DNA from: an uncultured Butyrivibrio sp.
Lineage (GTDB): Bacteria > Bacillota > Clostridia > Lachnospirales > Lachnospiraceae
Assembly: GCA_945928575.1 (NCBI GenBank)
Contig: CAMENP010000009.1
Span: 1-64,000, forward strand
Direction of reading: 5' to 3'
DNA: 64,000 nucleotides
Below, piece by piece: positions 1 to 7,252 of this stretch. Both the position numbers and the translations under genes were made by a program. Below the pieces are notes generated by a model. That model saw nothing but the letters and a program-made list of their open reading frames with translations, was not told the DNA's origin and did not search any database. Numbering within the stretch: the stretch's first letter is position 1; each line of letters starts with the position of its first letter.

Positions 1-5
1 AATAT

Positions 6-659
6 ATGCAAAACAAGCCTTATGAATTGCTAAAGATTTGTTGAGCAGATACTAATTACTATTATGATGTTGCGTTATCATTTGCAGGTGAAGACAGAGA
101 TTATGTAGAGAAAATTGCTACAATATTAAAATCGTTAAAAATTAATGTGTTCTATGATAATTTTGAACAAGAAATGTTGTGGGGAAAAAATCTTTACACA
201 TATTTGTATGATTTGTATAAAGATAAGGCAAGGTATTGTGTGATGTTTATTTCAAAACATTATAAAGAAAAATTATGGACGAATCATGAAAGAAAAGCTA
301 TACAGGAGAGGATTTTTTCAGAATTTGATAGTGATTATTTGCTACCGGTTAGGTTGGATGATACAGAAATAGATGGAGTAGGAAGAACGATTGGTTTTGT
401 TGAAAATAAAACAGCAGAAGAATTGGCTTATATGATAGCAAAAAAATTGGATAAAGATTTGGATATAAATATTATGCTAAGAAGTCTTCAAAATATGTTA
501 GGAAATGATTATAACATCAATATAGAAGGTGGAGAGGTGTGTTTTGTTAATGAAAGCGAAAATTTTGAAGCTCAATATCCGGTTAGTGTTTTATTAGAAA
601 TGCATAAGTATGGTTTATTAGAGCACATGTTTATAGGACCTGCAATTGTGCCTAATTAA
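6..659 (+). pseudogene. TIR-domain protein, N-terminus interrupted by in-frame TGA
   Basis: An ATG at position 6 opens a frame that meets TGA at 42-44 and then continues without a stop to TAA at 657-659. Directly after the TGA comes the typical first strand of bacterial TIR domains, DVALSFAGEDR (codons 66-98). Further TIR-like segments follow: VFYD, LWGKNLYTYL, YCVMFIS and WTNHERK. After the TIR domain (about 130 residues) lies a 60-residue tail I do not recognise. Between the TGA and the TIR core there is no ATG, GTG or TTG; the first possible restart is GTG at 147, which would remove the first beta strand. TIR domains of this class cleave NAD+ or make cyclic ADP-ribose signals in phage defence. 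I infer a nonsense-inactivated effector; a sequencing error at 42-44 is the alternative. The left flank lies outside the window, so an upstream gene ending at 44 cannot be fully excluded. Confidence 0.72.
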
Positions 660-677
660 CTGGAGAAGGTCGAAAAT

Positions 678-2804
678 TTGGATACTAAAAAAACGACAGG
701 AAGAGAGGAATTGCTATTGAAACTGACAATAAATAATTGCAACAATATAGAAAATGGTGAGTTTGATATTACTGAAGGTAGGCTTAACATTAAGTATGCT
801 ATTAACGGAACGGGAAAATCAACAATATCAAAGTCAATAGAGGCATTTGTTGAAAATGATGATGAAAAGAAACATGCTTTGTTGCCCTTTAAGTATTATA
901 ATGACGAAGAAGGGCATTATCCATCATTATTGGGATTTGAGCAATTCACGAAGGTTTCCATCTTTAATGATAAGTATATTGAAGATTATGTGTTTCAGCA
1001 AAATGATCTGATTAAGAATAGTTTTGAAATATTTGTAAAAACTCCTGATTATGATAAACATATCAAAGAAATAGAGAAAATATTGGAAGGCATTAATACT
1101 ACATTCCAAAATCATCCAGAACTAGATGAGTTAATAAATAATTTTCAACAATTTATAGATGGTTTTGGAAAAGCAAATAGTGGTTACTCTGCATCTGGTG
1201 CTATTGGAAAAGGCATTGCTAAAGGTAACAAAATAGATAATATTCCGGCGGGATTAGAAGTATATGAGCCGTATTTGAAAAATAGCGACAATGTTAAATG
1301 GATAAAATGGCAGTTAGAGGGTAAAAAATATTTGGATATGGCAGAGCAATGCCCATATTGTTCTGGTTCGGTAGAAGAAACAAAAGAGACTATTTTAAAG
1401 GTGAGTCAAGAGTATGATCCCAAATCCGTTGAACACTTGAATAAGATGCTAGAAGTTTTTAAATGCATGCTTCCATATTTTGCAGATGATACAGCAAACA
1501 AAATAGAAGAAATATCTCAAAATGCATTAGGAATCACCAATGCTCAGAAGAACTATTTAATAGAAATTAAGTCACAAATTGATACTTTCTTGCAACATTT
1601 ATATGGTTTGAAGAAAATGGGGTTTCATTCACTAAAAAATGCTGAAAAGATAGCTGATGAATTAGCAAAATATAAAATAGATATTTCTTATTACTCTCAT
1701 TTGAATTCTACGTTATCGAAGGAAAAAGTAGAAATAATAAATAAAACTTTGGATGAAGTCCTTGAAAAAGCGGGTAAGTTGCAGGGAGAAATTGCAAAAC
1801 AAAAAAATCATATTAAAGCAACTATCGAAATGTATAGTTCGGAAATAAATGATTTTTTATTTTATGCTGGATATAAATATCAGGTGGCAATTCAAGAAGA
1901 CGAGAACACAACAGACTATCATTTGATTCTGAAACATGTTGATGGTAGCGATAATATTCAATCTGTTAATGAACATTTGAGCTATGGAGAAAAAAATGCA
2001 TTCGCATTAGTGTTATTTATGTATGGTGTTTTGAAAGATAATCCAGATTTAGTTATTTTGGATGATCCGATTTCTTCTTTTGATGGAAATAAGAAATTTG
2101 CAATTGTTAATATGTTGTTTATGGGAAAGCATAGTTTAAAGAACAGAACAGTATTGTTACTAACACATGAGTTTAATACAGTTATAGATGCAATTTATAA
2201 TATGCCCCATAATTTTAGCCCAGCACCTAAGGCGGCTTTTTTGACAACAAAAAATGGATTGTTAAAAGAAAGAGAAATTAATAAGAAAGATATTAAATCA
2301 TTTGGCGAAATAGCACGCATTAATATAGCTTCTAATATGGACTCGCTTAATAAATTGGTGTATTTACGTAGATTATTAGAAATCCAAAATACAGATGGTT
2401 TAGCATGGCAATTATTGTCAAATATTTTTCATAAGCGAGAAAAACCAGAATATCATTATTCAGATGGGACACCTAATCGGTTAATGACTCCGAATGAAAT
2501 AGAAGTTGCAACAAGTGAAATAAAGCAGTATATATCTAATTTTGATTATGATAAAGAATATCAAAAGACACAAGATATAACAATTTTGAAGTTATTGTAT
2601 CAAAATAGCGGTAGCAATTATGAAAAACTCCAAATATATAGAATTATGTATAATGAAAACAGTTCTAATAGTGTGATTAAAAAGTTTGTAAATGAGGCAT
2701 TTCACATAGAGAATGACTATCTATTTCAGTTAAATCCGTGTGAATATGATACTGTTCCGCAGTATATTATTGATGAGTGTGATAAAGAAATTTTTGGAGC
2801 ATAA
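678..2804 (+). CDS. AAA/ABC-type ATPase with zinc-hook CxxC (RloC/PrrC-like, AAA_13 type)
   Basis: 708 residues. The TTG start is supported by GGAGAAGG at 662-669, 8 bases upstream, and the gene begins 18 bases after the TIR gene, so the two look co-transcribed. Visible motifs: Walker A AINGTGKST (41-49); a central region rich in charged residues carrying a single CPYC (225-228) like a Rad50/RloC zinc hook; ABC signature LSYGE (434-438); Walker B LVILDD (458-463); and a switch histidine in LLLTHE (about 497). The C-terminal 200 residues, ending in the segment VNEAFHIENDYLFQLNP, should hold a family-specific function that I cannot name. The spacing of an anticodon-nuclease R-E-H triad as in PrrC is not evident. 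By analogy with RloC, PrrC and other SMC-like defence ATPases it probably senses phage or DNA damage and controls a partner, here the TIR protein. The gene itself is intact. Confidence 0.8.
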   Translation: MDTKKTTGREELLLKLTINNCNNIENGEFDITEGRLNIKYAINGTGKSTISKSIEAFVENDDEKKHALLPFKYYNDEEGHYPSLLGFEQFTKVSIFNDKYIEDYVFQQNDLIKNSFEIFVKTPDYDKHIKEIEKILEGINTTFQNHPELDELINNFQQFIDGFGKANSGYSASGAIGKGIAKGNKIDNIPAGLEVYEPYLKNSDNVKWIKWQLEGKKYLDMAEQCPYCSGSVEETKETILKVSQEYDPKSVEHLNKMLEVFKCMLPYFADDTANKIEEISQNALGITNAQKNYLIEIKSQIDTFLQHLYGLKKMGFHSLKNAEKIADELAKYKIDISYYSHLNSTLSKEKVEIINKTLDEVLEKAGKLQGEIAKQKNHIKATIEMYSSEINDFLFYAGYKYQVAIQEDENTTDYHLILKHVDGSDNIQSVNEHLSYGEKNAFALVLFMYGVLKDNPDLVILDDPISSFDGNKKFAIVNMLFMGKHSLKNRTVLLLTHEFNTVIDAIYNMPHNFSPAPKAAFLTTKNGLLKEREINKKDIKSFGEIARINIASNMDSLNKLVYLRRLLEIQNTDGLAWQLLSNIFHKREKPEYHYSDGTPNRLMTPNEIEVATSEIKQYISNFDYDKEYQKTQDITILKLLYQNSGSNYEKLQIYRIMYNENSSNSVIKKFVNEAFHIENDYLFQLNPCEYDTVPQYIIDECDKEIFGA

Positions 2805-2807
2805 GCA

Positions 2808-2844
2808 GCGATGGGGGAGAGGGTTAATTAAACTCCCCCATCGC
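2808..2844 (+). terminator. Hairpin after the ATPase gene, overlapping the end of the convergent gene
   Basis: GCGATGGGGGAG (2808-2819) pairs perfectly with CTCCCCCATCGC (2833-2844) around a loop containing TTAATTAA. The right arm also encodes the last codons of the minus-strand gene ending at 2824, so the hairpin could stop transcription from both sides. No strong U-tract follows on the plus strand. Confidence 0.6.
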
Positions 2845-3066
2845 CTCCACATACCCTTGCAACCCACCTTTCCTCGAGGCAAGGCTGGCATAGAATCCCG
2901 GTTCCTCTCTTGCAAGACGGATAAGATAAGCAATATCAAGCGGGTCGGCAAATGTAACCTGTGCATTGCAGTTTTGGCAGTTGAAGGTAACATGGAATTG
3001 ATTATCAAGGGTTACTTCGACGCAGTCGGTTTCGGGGTTATACAGTGCAGATACTATTTTATTCAT
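2824..3066 (-). CDS. Small DUF6061-like protein
   Basis: 80 residues. I chose the second of two close ATGs (3066) because the GAAAGG site lies about 9 bases upstream of it, against 3 for the ATG at 3072. The sequence starts MNKIVSALYNPETDCVEVTL, carries a CQNC motif, and ends in a segment resembling the small DUF6061-type proteins common in mobile elements of gut Firmicutes (pattern YNPxTxCVExTLD, then DPxxxxxL). Function is unknown; a regulatory or zinc-binding role is possible because of the CxxC. It runs against the ATPase gene. Confidence 0.55.
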   Translation of the reverse strand: MNKIVSALYNPETDCVEVTLDNQFHVTFNCQNCNAQVTFADPLDIAYLIRLAREEPGFYASLASRKGGLQGYVEAMGEFN

Positions 3067-3092
3067 AGTCATTATCCTTTCTTTGAAAAGCG

Positions 3093-3275
3093 TTATTGGT
3101 AGCCGTGGGCAGAAATGAGTAGCCTACCGTAAGATTCAGGTATGCAACACTTATTGCCCCAAACCCTGTATTTCCGGGCTTCCCAAGATACCAAAACGTT
3201 CTCAAAGAGATAATATTCGCGTTGGCTATGAGCCATGCGACAGTGAATATAAAAGGCTTCGCCTATGCTTTGCAT
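3093..3275 (-). CDS. Possible small protein upstream of the DUF6061-like gene
   Basis: An open frame of 60 codons ending 27 bases before the start of the DUF6061-like gene at 3066. The composition looks protein-like (aromatic-rich, with VLVSWEARKYRVWGNKCC), and translation could start at an internal ATG at 3236. I see no convincing ribosome site and do not recognise a family. It may be a real mobile-element gene or a fragment. Confidence 0.3.
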   Translation of the reverse strand: MQSIGEAFYIHCRMAHSQREYYLFENVLVSWEARKYRVWGNKCCIPESYGRLLISAHGYQ

Positions 3276-3374
3276 GGAGCGGAGCTCTTTTGTATTATAT
3301 TTACCGCCATATGGTGGAAGTTCTTTTTGTTTATCACAGGAAATATTAAGTCTATTGACGCTTTATTAAATTCA

Positions 3375-3391
3375 TGTACATGTCATGTACA
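3375..3391. promoter_or_regulatory. 17-bp perfect palindrome, possible operator
   Basis: TGTACATG-T-CATGTACA is a perfect inverted repeat around one central base. It lies in the gene-poor stretch 3276-3527, upstream of the minus-strand small genes. Such symmetry fits a dimeric repressor site, for example of a mobile-element regulator. No cognate regulator is in the window. Confidence 0.4.
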
Positions 3392-3527
3392 CTTATCACA
3401 AATTATAGTTATCGTCTGGGGATTTAGGGGATGTTTATGCCATTAATTGGGAATAACAACCAAGCAGGCCGGAGTTCTGCGCTTTACGGCGTTGCCAGAT
3501 GGCTGATTCATGGATTTTATTCGGTTG

Positions 3528-3620
3528 GGGCAGTGGAAAAAAGCGCGAAGCCAGAAAATGCGCGTAGCCCGGCCCTGACCCGGGCAGTGGGAAAATGTCC
3601 AACCTCATAAAACACTCGTA
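3528..3620. repeat. Two units of the 53/54-bp dispersed repeat family
   Basis: Two consecutive units begin GGGCAGTGG at 3528 and 3582 (period 54) and end in GCGCGTA and CACTCGTA after an A-rich stretch. They match the five-unit array at 23248-23503 in both conserved blocks, GGGCAGTGxxAAA and AAAA-x-GC-TCGTA. The middle of each unit is variable. The rest of 3276-3665 holds no gene I can support. Confidence 0.75.
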
Positions 3621-3665
3621 ACGTATACAATTTAATTGTAATATATCAAACTATAAAAGGAGGAA

Positions 3666-4472
3666 ATGAATTATTTGAAAGGTTTAAGAGAATTATTATT
3701 AGCAGAAAAGACAAGATTGGAGCTTATAAAACAGCGGCTGGACAGTGAACTTGCCGGAATGCCTGCCGGAAATCTTAGAATCTGTAAATCCAACAATCGC
3801 ACGCAGTATTATCACCATAAGAGTGACAGCATCCAAGGCAATGGCACATACATTCCGGTAGCACAGCATAATTTAGCCAGACGATTAGCACAGAAATCAT
3901 ATGACAGGAAAGTGTATGATCTTGTCAGCAGGCGGCTGCGACAGTTGGAACTTATTACGAAAGATTATAAAGATGGCGAAATAGAGGAAATTTATCAGAA
4001 AATGGCATGTGAGCGTAAAAAACTGGTGACGCCGATTGAAAAAACCGGCAGGAAGAAAAAAGAAGAATGGATCAATACGGAATACATAGGTAAAGGAGTT
4101 AAAGAAGATGATATATTTATCTATACGGAAAACGGAGAGCGTGTGCGCTCCAAAACGGAGAAAATAATTGCCGATTATCTATACCACAACAACATTCCAT
4201 ATAAATACGAAAAGCCGCTTGTGCTCAAAGGCTATGGAACGGTATATCCTGACTTTACTCTTCTGTCACCGCATACCTATGAGGAGTTATATTGGGAACA
4301 TGAAGGTCGTATGGATGATCAGGCATATGCCACATCGGCTGTAAGAAAGATAAAATCATATGAAGAAAACGGCATATATGCCGGAGAACGGCTGATTCTT
4401 ACATTTGAAACCCAGAAAACGGTGCTGAATACAGGTGATATAGAAAGAGTTGTGAATAGGTTTTTGAGGTAA
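3666..4472 (+). CDS. PD-(D/E)XK nuclease-like protein
   Basis: 268 residues from ATG 3666. AAGGAGG ends only 2 bases before this ATG, so TTG at 3675 (spacing 11) may be the true start. The N-terminal 110 residues are helical and charged. The C-terminal half shows a nuclease-fold pattern: SKTEKIIADYL (conserved E), IPYKYEKPLVL, YPDFTLL (the PD motif), then YWEHEG and a later conserved K in VRKIKSYEE. This order, E..PD..ExH..K, resembles small stand-alone PD-(D/E)XK proteins of Firmicutes mobile elements. Substrate is unknown. It stands alone between a repeat pair and methylase/endonuclease relics, which suits a mobile-element or defence role. Confidence 0.6.
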   Translation: MNYLKGLRELLLAEKTRLELIKQRLDSELAGMPAGNLRICKSNNRTQYYHHKSDSIQGNGTYIPVAQHNLARRLAQKSYDRKVYDLVSRRLRQLELITKDYKDGEIEEIYQKMACERKKLVTPIEKTGRKKKEEWINTEYIGKGVKEDDIFIYTENGERVRSKTEKIIADYLYHNNIPYKYEKPLVLKGYGTVYPDFTLLSPHTYEELYWEHEGRMDDQAYATSAVRKIKSYEENGIYAGERLILTFETQKTVLNTGDIERVVNRFLR

Positions 4473-4501
4473 AAACTTAGAAATCAAATATAATTAAAGA
4501 T

Positions 4502-5026
4502 ATGTCACAAAGCGAGCATAGCAAGTCCTTTTAGCTGGACATCTCTTTTGATAGGATCAAGAATTGTTTCAGATATACACTTGATGATTTTAAAGATAAA
4601 GCGAGAGCCTTGAAAGACGGTTGTTTCCTTGTTGAAATACTGCCTGCAGAGAATGAAAATAATTATGAATATTTGTATTAAATCAAACAATACGCGAAGA
4701 AAGCCGGCTTCGTTTATTACCCTAAAGTTCTATGGGAAAAAGAAACTTTTGTGAGCAATACAGGTAGAAAAGCAAAAAATACGCAGGATGTAATGATTTT
4801 TTCAAAAGGTAAAGCCATAAATATGCGATTTGATAAGAAAAAATCCGATATAACAGGTGAAGAACACTACATGAGTGGATGTAACGGCATGTTGCCGACC
4901 ATGTTTGATGTTCAGCCGGTTGCCAGAAAAAATAAAATACATCAGAGTGAATTGCCTGTTGTACTTTGTGAAAAAATATTGGATTATGTTACATATGAAG
5001 TTGAAATTAAAACAGTATTGGGGTGA
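4502..5026 (+). pseudogene. DNA methylase relic (N6/N4 type, mobile-element family)
   Basis: One reading frame runs from 4502 to TGA at 5024-5026 but is broken by TAG at 4532-4534 and TAA at 4679-4681. Between the stops it reads like a mobile-element DNA methylase: ALKDGCFLVEILPAEN, then KKAGFVYYPKVLWEK, FVSNTGRKAKNTQDVMIF, SGCNGMLPTMFDVQPV, KIHQSELPVVLCEKILDYVT. In intact relatives the last segment leads into a DQFAGSG SAM-binding motif; here it breaks off after VTYEVEIKTVLG, so an internal deletion removed it. The 5' part is also missing. I infer a dead modification gene. Its TGA overlaps the ATG of the DpnI-like relic (TGATG), suggesting an old operon. Confidence 0.7.
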
Positions 5027-5214
5027 TGATTTTGAATTTACAGATGGATGAAAGAAAAGCAGAGAGTTATTCAAGTAATGCTCAGAAAATAAGGATAATA
5101 ACGGATGATTGGGTAAATAACAATATGTTTTGCCTTTATTGCGGAAATAGATATATTTTGCATTTTGAGAATAATAGACCGTTTGTGGGTATCTATTGTC
5201 AGTCTTGTAAATAG
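5026..5214 (+). pseudogene. DpnI-like restriction endonuclease, N-terminal relic
   Basis: 62 residues from ATG 5026. The sequence matches, from memory, the beginning of DpnI, the type IIM enzyme that cuts methylated GATC: YSSNAQKIRIITDDWV, then CLYCGN, HFENNRPF and YCQSC, which supply the Cys4 zinc site. DpnI proteins are about 250 residues; this copy stops at TAG 5212-5214 just after the fourth cysteine, before the nuclease motifs. A few codons beyond the stop (GAA TAT CTT) could still align with DpnI, so decay by nonsense and deletion is likely. No nuclease activity is expected. Confidence 0.75.
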
Positions 5215-5309
5215 GAATATCTTTGAATTTTAATTCCGAGGTGCTTTTTTATGTGAACTGTGATAAAATAAATATTAAGATAATTAACAAAAATGGAAGG
5301 AGTGTTTAT

Positions 5310-5540
5310 ATGACAACTGTAAGCACCAAAAGTGGTAGGATTATAAAAGTTGTGTCCAAGGAAGAAGAGAAAAGTACGTTGACAGAATCGGATAATGAAA
5401 TGGATGAGAGAGCGGTTGAAGCAGTTAGGGCAGCTATAAATAAAGCAAAAATTTGTAAAAAACCTATAGCAGGTTATGATAAAGAAAAGAAACGGGCCTA
5501 TGTTGAGTATGCAAATGGAGAAAGAAAGTATGCGGAATAG
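5310..5540 (+). CDS. Small putative antitoxin upstream of zeta-like toxin
   Basis: 76 residues from ATG 5310, with GGAAGGAG about 7 bases upstream. It is an acidic/basic, mainly helical protein beginning MTTVSTKSGRIIKVVSKEEE and ending YVEYANGERKYAE. It overlaps the downstream zeta-like gene by 11 bases, the usual coupling of antitoxin and toxin. It has no clear resemblance to the classical epsilon antitoxin, so the assignment rests on position and size. Frames further upstream of 5310 have no ribosome site. Confidence 0.55.
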   Translation: MTTVSTKSGRIIKVVSKEEEKSTLTESDNEMDERAVEAVRAAINKAKICKKPIAGYDKEKKRAYVEYANGERKYAE

Positions 5541-6084
5541 AAAACCGATGATTCTTGTATTGGCAGGACCAAATGGCTCTGGGAAAAGTACGATAACTAC
5601 TTTTTTTGATAAAATTGGTAAATATACTAATGCTGATGATGTTGTTGCGACAACAGGAATGAATAATATGGAAGCTGCTATTTTGGTTGATAGGATGAGA
5701 TATGAGTCGATTGCCAAGAAAGAAGATTTTACTTTTGAAACAGTTTTGTCATCCGAATATAAGTTAAACATTTTAAGAAAAGCAAAAGAAGAGGGATATT
5801 TCATAAAATGTGTATTTGTGTTAACGATTGACCCACAAATTAATATTGCACGAATAGAATCCCGGGTGGCAGCAGGTGGACATAATGTTGCTAGCGATAA
5901 AGTTATTGAAAGATATTATAAATCAATTAATAACATAAAAGTGTTACTTAGTATATGTGATATTGTGCATGTTTATGATAATACCAAAACGCCGGAAAGA
6001 ATTATTCGTAAGCATAAGGAAGAACTATCAATATATCCGAATGAATATTGGAATGAGCAGGATATATTAGGACTGATGGAATAG
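5530..6084 (+). CDS. Zeta-toxin-like kinase
   Basis: 184 residues from ATG 5530, with GGAGAAAG 5 bases upstream inside the antitoxin gene. Walker A GPNGSGKST (13-21) is followed by NADD (34-37), FETVLS (69-74) and a segment RVAAGGHNV..KVIERYYKSI typical of the PF06414 group. Zeta toxins phosphorylate UDP-N-acetylglucosamine and poison wall synthesis, though chromosomal relatives of this short form may act on other substrates. Translational coupling to the small gene before it supports a toxin-antitoxin pair. All motifs look intact. Confidence 0.75.
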   Translation: MRNRKPMILVLAGPNGSGKSTITTFFDKIGKYTNADDVVATTGMNNMEAAILVDRMRYESIAKKEDFTFETVLSSEYKLNILRKAKEEGYFIKCVFVLTIDPQINIARIESRVAAGGHNVASDKVIERYYKSINNIKVLLSICDIVHVYDNTKTPERIIRKHKEELSIYPNEYWNEQDILGLME

Positions 6085-6320
6085 TATTGTTGGCAATAAG
6101 CTGGCAATCAGTTCTGAAACCATATGAGAGGATGTGGTATGAAATAGGCCGATGTTAGGCATTGAAACTTTAACTGGGTGGAAATTTTGAAAAAAATATT
6201 GATCTCTTCATTGATGGTAATTCTATTATTAAAAAAATTAAATGAATTATTGTATGAATATTCTAGCAATTGAGAGTAATCATTCCAGTGTTTCAGAATT
6301 AACTAAAATATTAAACGTCA

Positions 6321-6366
6321 AAGCTTTCACAAGTGGTGTAAATTTGTCATTTGTGAGGGCTTTTTA
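6321..6366 (+). terminator. Imperfect rho-independent terminator
   Basis: AAGCTTTCACAA pairs imperfectly with TTGTGAGGGCTT, followed by TTTTATTT. It ends the island side of the intergenic stretch. Confidence 0.5.
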
Positions 6367-6494
6367 TTTACAGACCTTAGCATGCCTTTGATGGAAAATG
6401 ATTTATATCGAGATAATGAAAAAAACTTGATAACAAATGCGCAGTTAATCTTTTCCATAGCCTCAATCTATCATTCCATAATTATTATTTATTT

Positions 6495-6502
6495 GCTATA
6501 AT
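6495..6502 (+). promoter_or_regulatory. Extended -10 promoter for the YczE-like gene
   Basis: TG-C-TATAAT is an extended -10 element about 60 bases before the chosen start at 6563. The -35 region (TTCCAT at 6474) is poor, which is normal for extended -10 promoters. Confidence 0.45.
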
Positions 6503-6562
6503 GAAACAAAGCGACTAAACTTCATAATGAATTTTAATAAATTGATTGTGAGGTCGCTTAAA

Positions 6563-7228
6563 ATGGAACAGAAACATTCAGTATACGGAGAATTTGCACT
6601 GGTGCTGGCAGTCGTGATAAACAGCTTCGGAGTGGTGCTGATGCTGTATTCGGGATCGGGAATATCGGCAATATCGAGTGTGCCGTATGCATTCTCGGAA
6701 GTATTTACGAGATTGTCGCTCGGAACATGGACATATATTTTTCAGGGATTGCTGATACTGAGCCTGATGATAATGAGACGAAAATTTGTGCCGCAGTATC
6801 TTTTCAGCTTTGTCGTGGGCTTCGCCTTCAGCGGACTGTTGGATGTGCATAAAGCGTGGATGACGGTGCTGCCGGTGACGATACCGTGGAGAATAGCTTA
6901 TTTTATAATCAGCTATGTAATGATAAGTATCGGAATTGCGCTGTCGAACAGGTGCGGACTGCCGATTGTGCCGACAGATTTGTTCCCGCGTGAGCTGGCG
7001 GATATAACGGGAGTGGCATATTCCAGAATAAAAGTGGCATTTGATGTCATATGTCTTGCGATAACGGCGCTGCTTACGGGGCTTGTGCTCGGACATATTA
7101 AAGGGCTTGGAATCGGAACCGTGATTGCGGCGTTTACGATGGGACGTTTTATCGGACTTATCGGCAAATGGATGGACAAGCATTTTTGCTTTGAGACCGC
7201 GTACGGAAGACGGCACAGCCACGCCTGA
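6563..7228 (+). CDS. YczE/DUF6198-type integral membrane protein
   Basis: 221 residues from ATG 6563, chosen because GTGAGG sits 9 bases upstream; an in-frame ATG at 6527 has no site. About five to six hydrophobic spans run through the protein, with the motif GSGISAISSVPYA after the first and a GLPIVPTDLFPREL loop typical of the YitT/YczE/DUF6198 group. The biochemical role of the group is not settled; some members neighbour transcription factors that control them. Here a LysR regulator follows after 24 bases, so the two are likely one unit. Confidence 0.65.
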   Translation: MEQKHSVYGEFALVLAVVINSFGVVLMLYSGSGISAISSVPYAFSEVFTRLSLGTWTYIFQGLLILSLMIMRRKFVPQYLFSFVVGFAFSGLLDVHKAWMTVLPVTIPWRIAYFIISYVMISIGIALSNRCGLPIVPTDLFPRELADITGVAYSRIKVAFDVICLAITALLTGLVLGHIKGLGIGTVIAAFTMGRFIGLIGKWMDKHFCFETAYGRRHSHA

Positions 7229-7252
7229 TACCGGATGTTTGAGAGGAAAAAT

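Larger units (their letters stand above)
6085..6526. other. Gene-poor AT-rich stretch closing the island
   Basis: 440 bases without a supported gene. TTG at 6187 opens a 28-codon frame (MKKILISSLMVILLLKK...) behind GGTGG; this looks like the signal peptide of a lost gene and stops at 6273. A hairpin lies at 6321-6363, and a promoter for the next gene sits near 6497. Confidence 0.5.

Noticed and set aside
42-44. UGA read as selenocysteine or tryptophan
   Set aside because: No SECIS-like hairpin follows, and all other genes in the window avoid internal UGA.
678-2804. PrrC-type anticodon nuclease
   Set aside because: The ATPase half and zinc hook are similar to RloC, but the spacing of Arg, Glu and His in the C-terminal part does not fit the known triad.
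3222-3446. 74-codon plus-strand frame
   Set aside because: No ribosome site, odd composition, and it runs through the palindrome.
5199-5804. 201-codon minus-strand frame
   Set aside because: It lies opposite the antitoxin and toxin genes, has no ribosome site and a composition typical of an antisense shadow.
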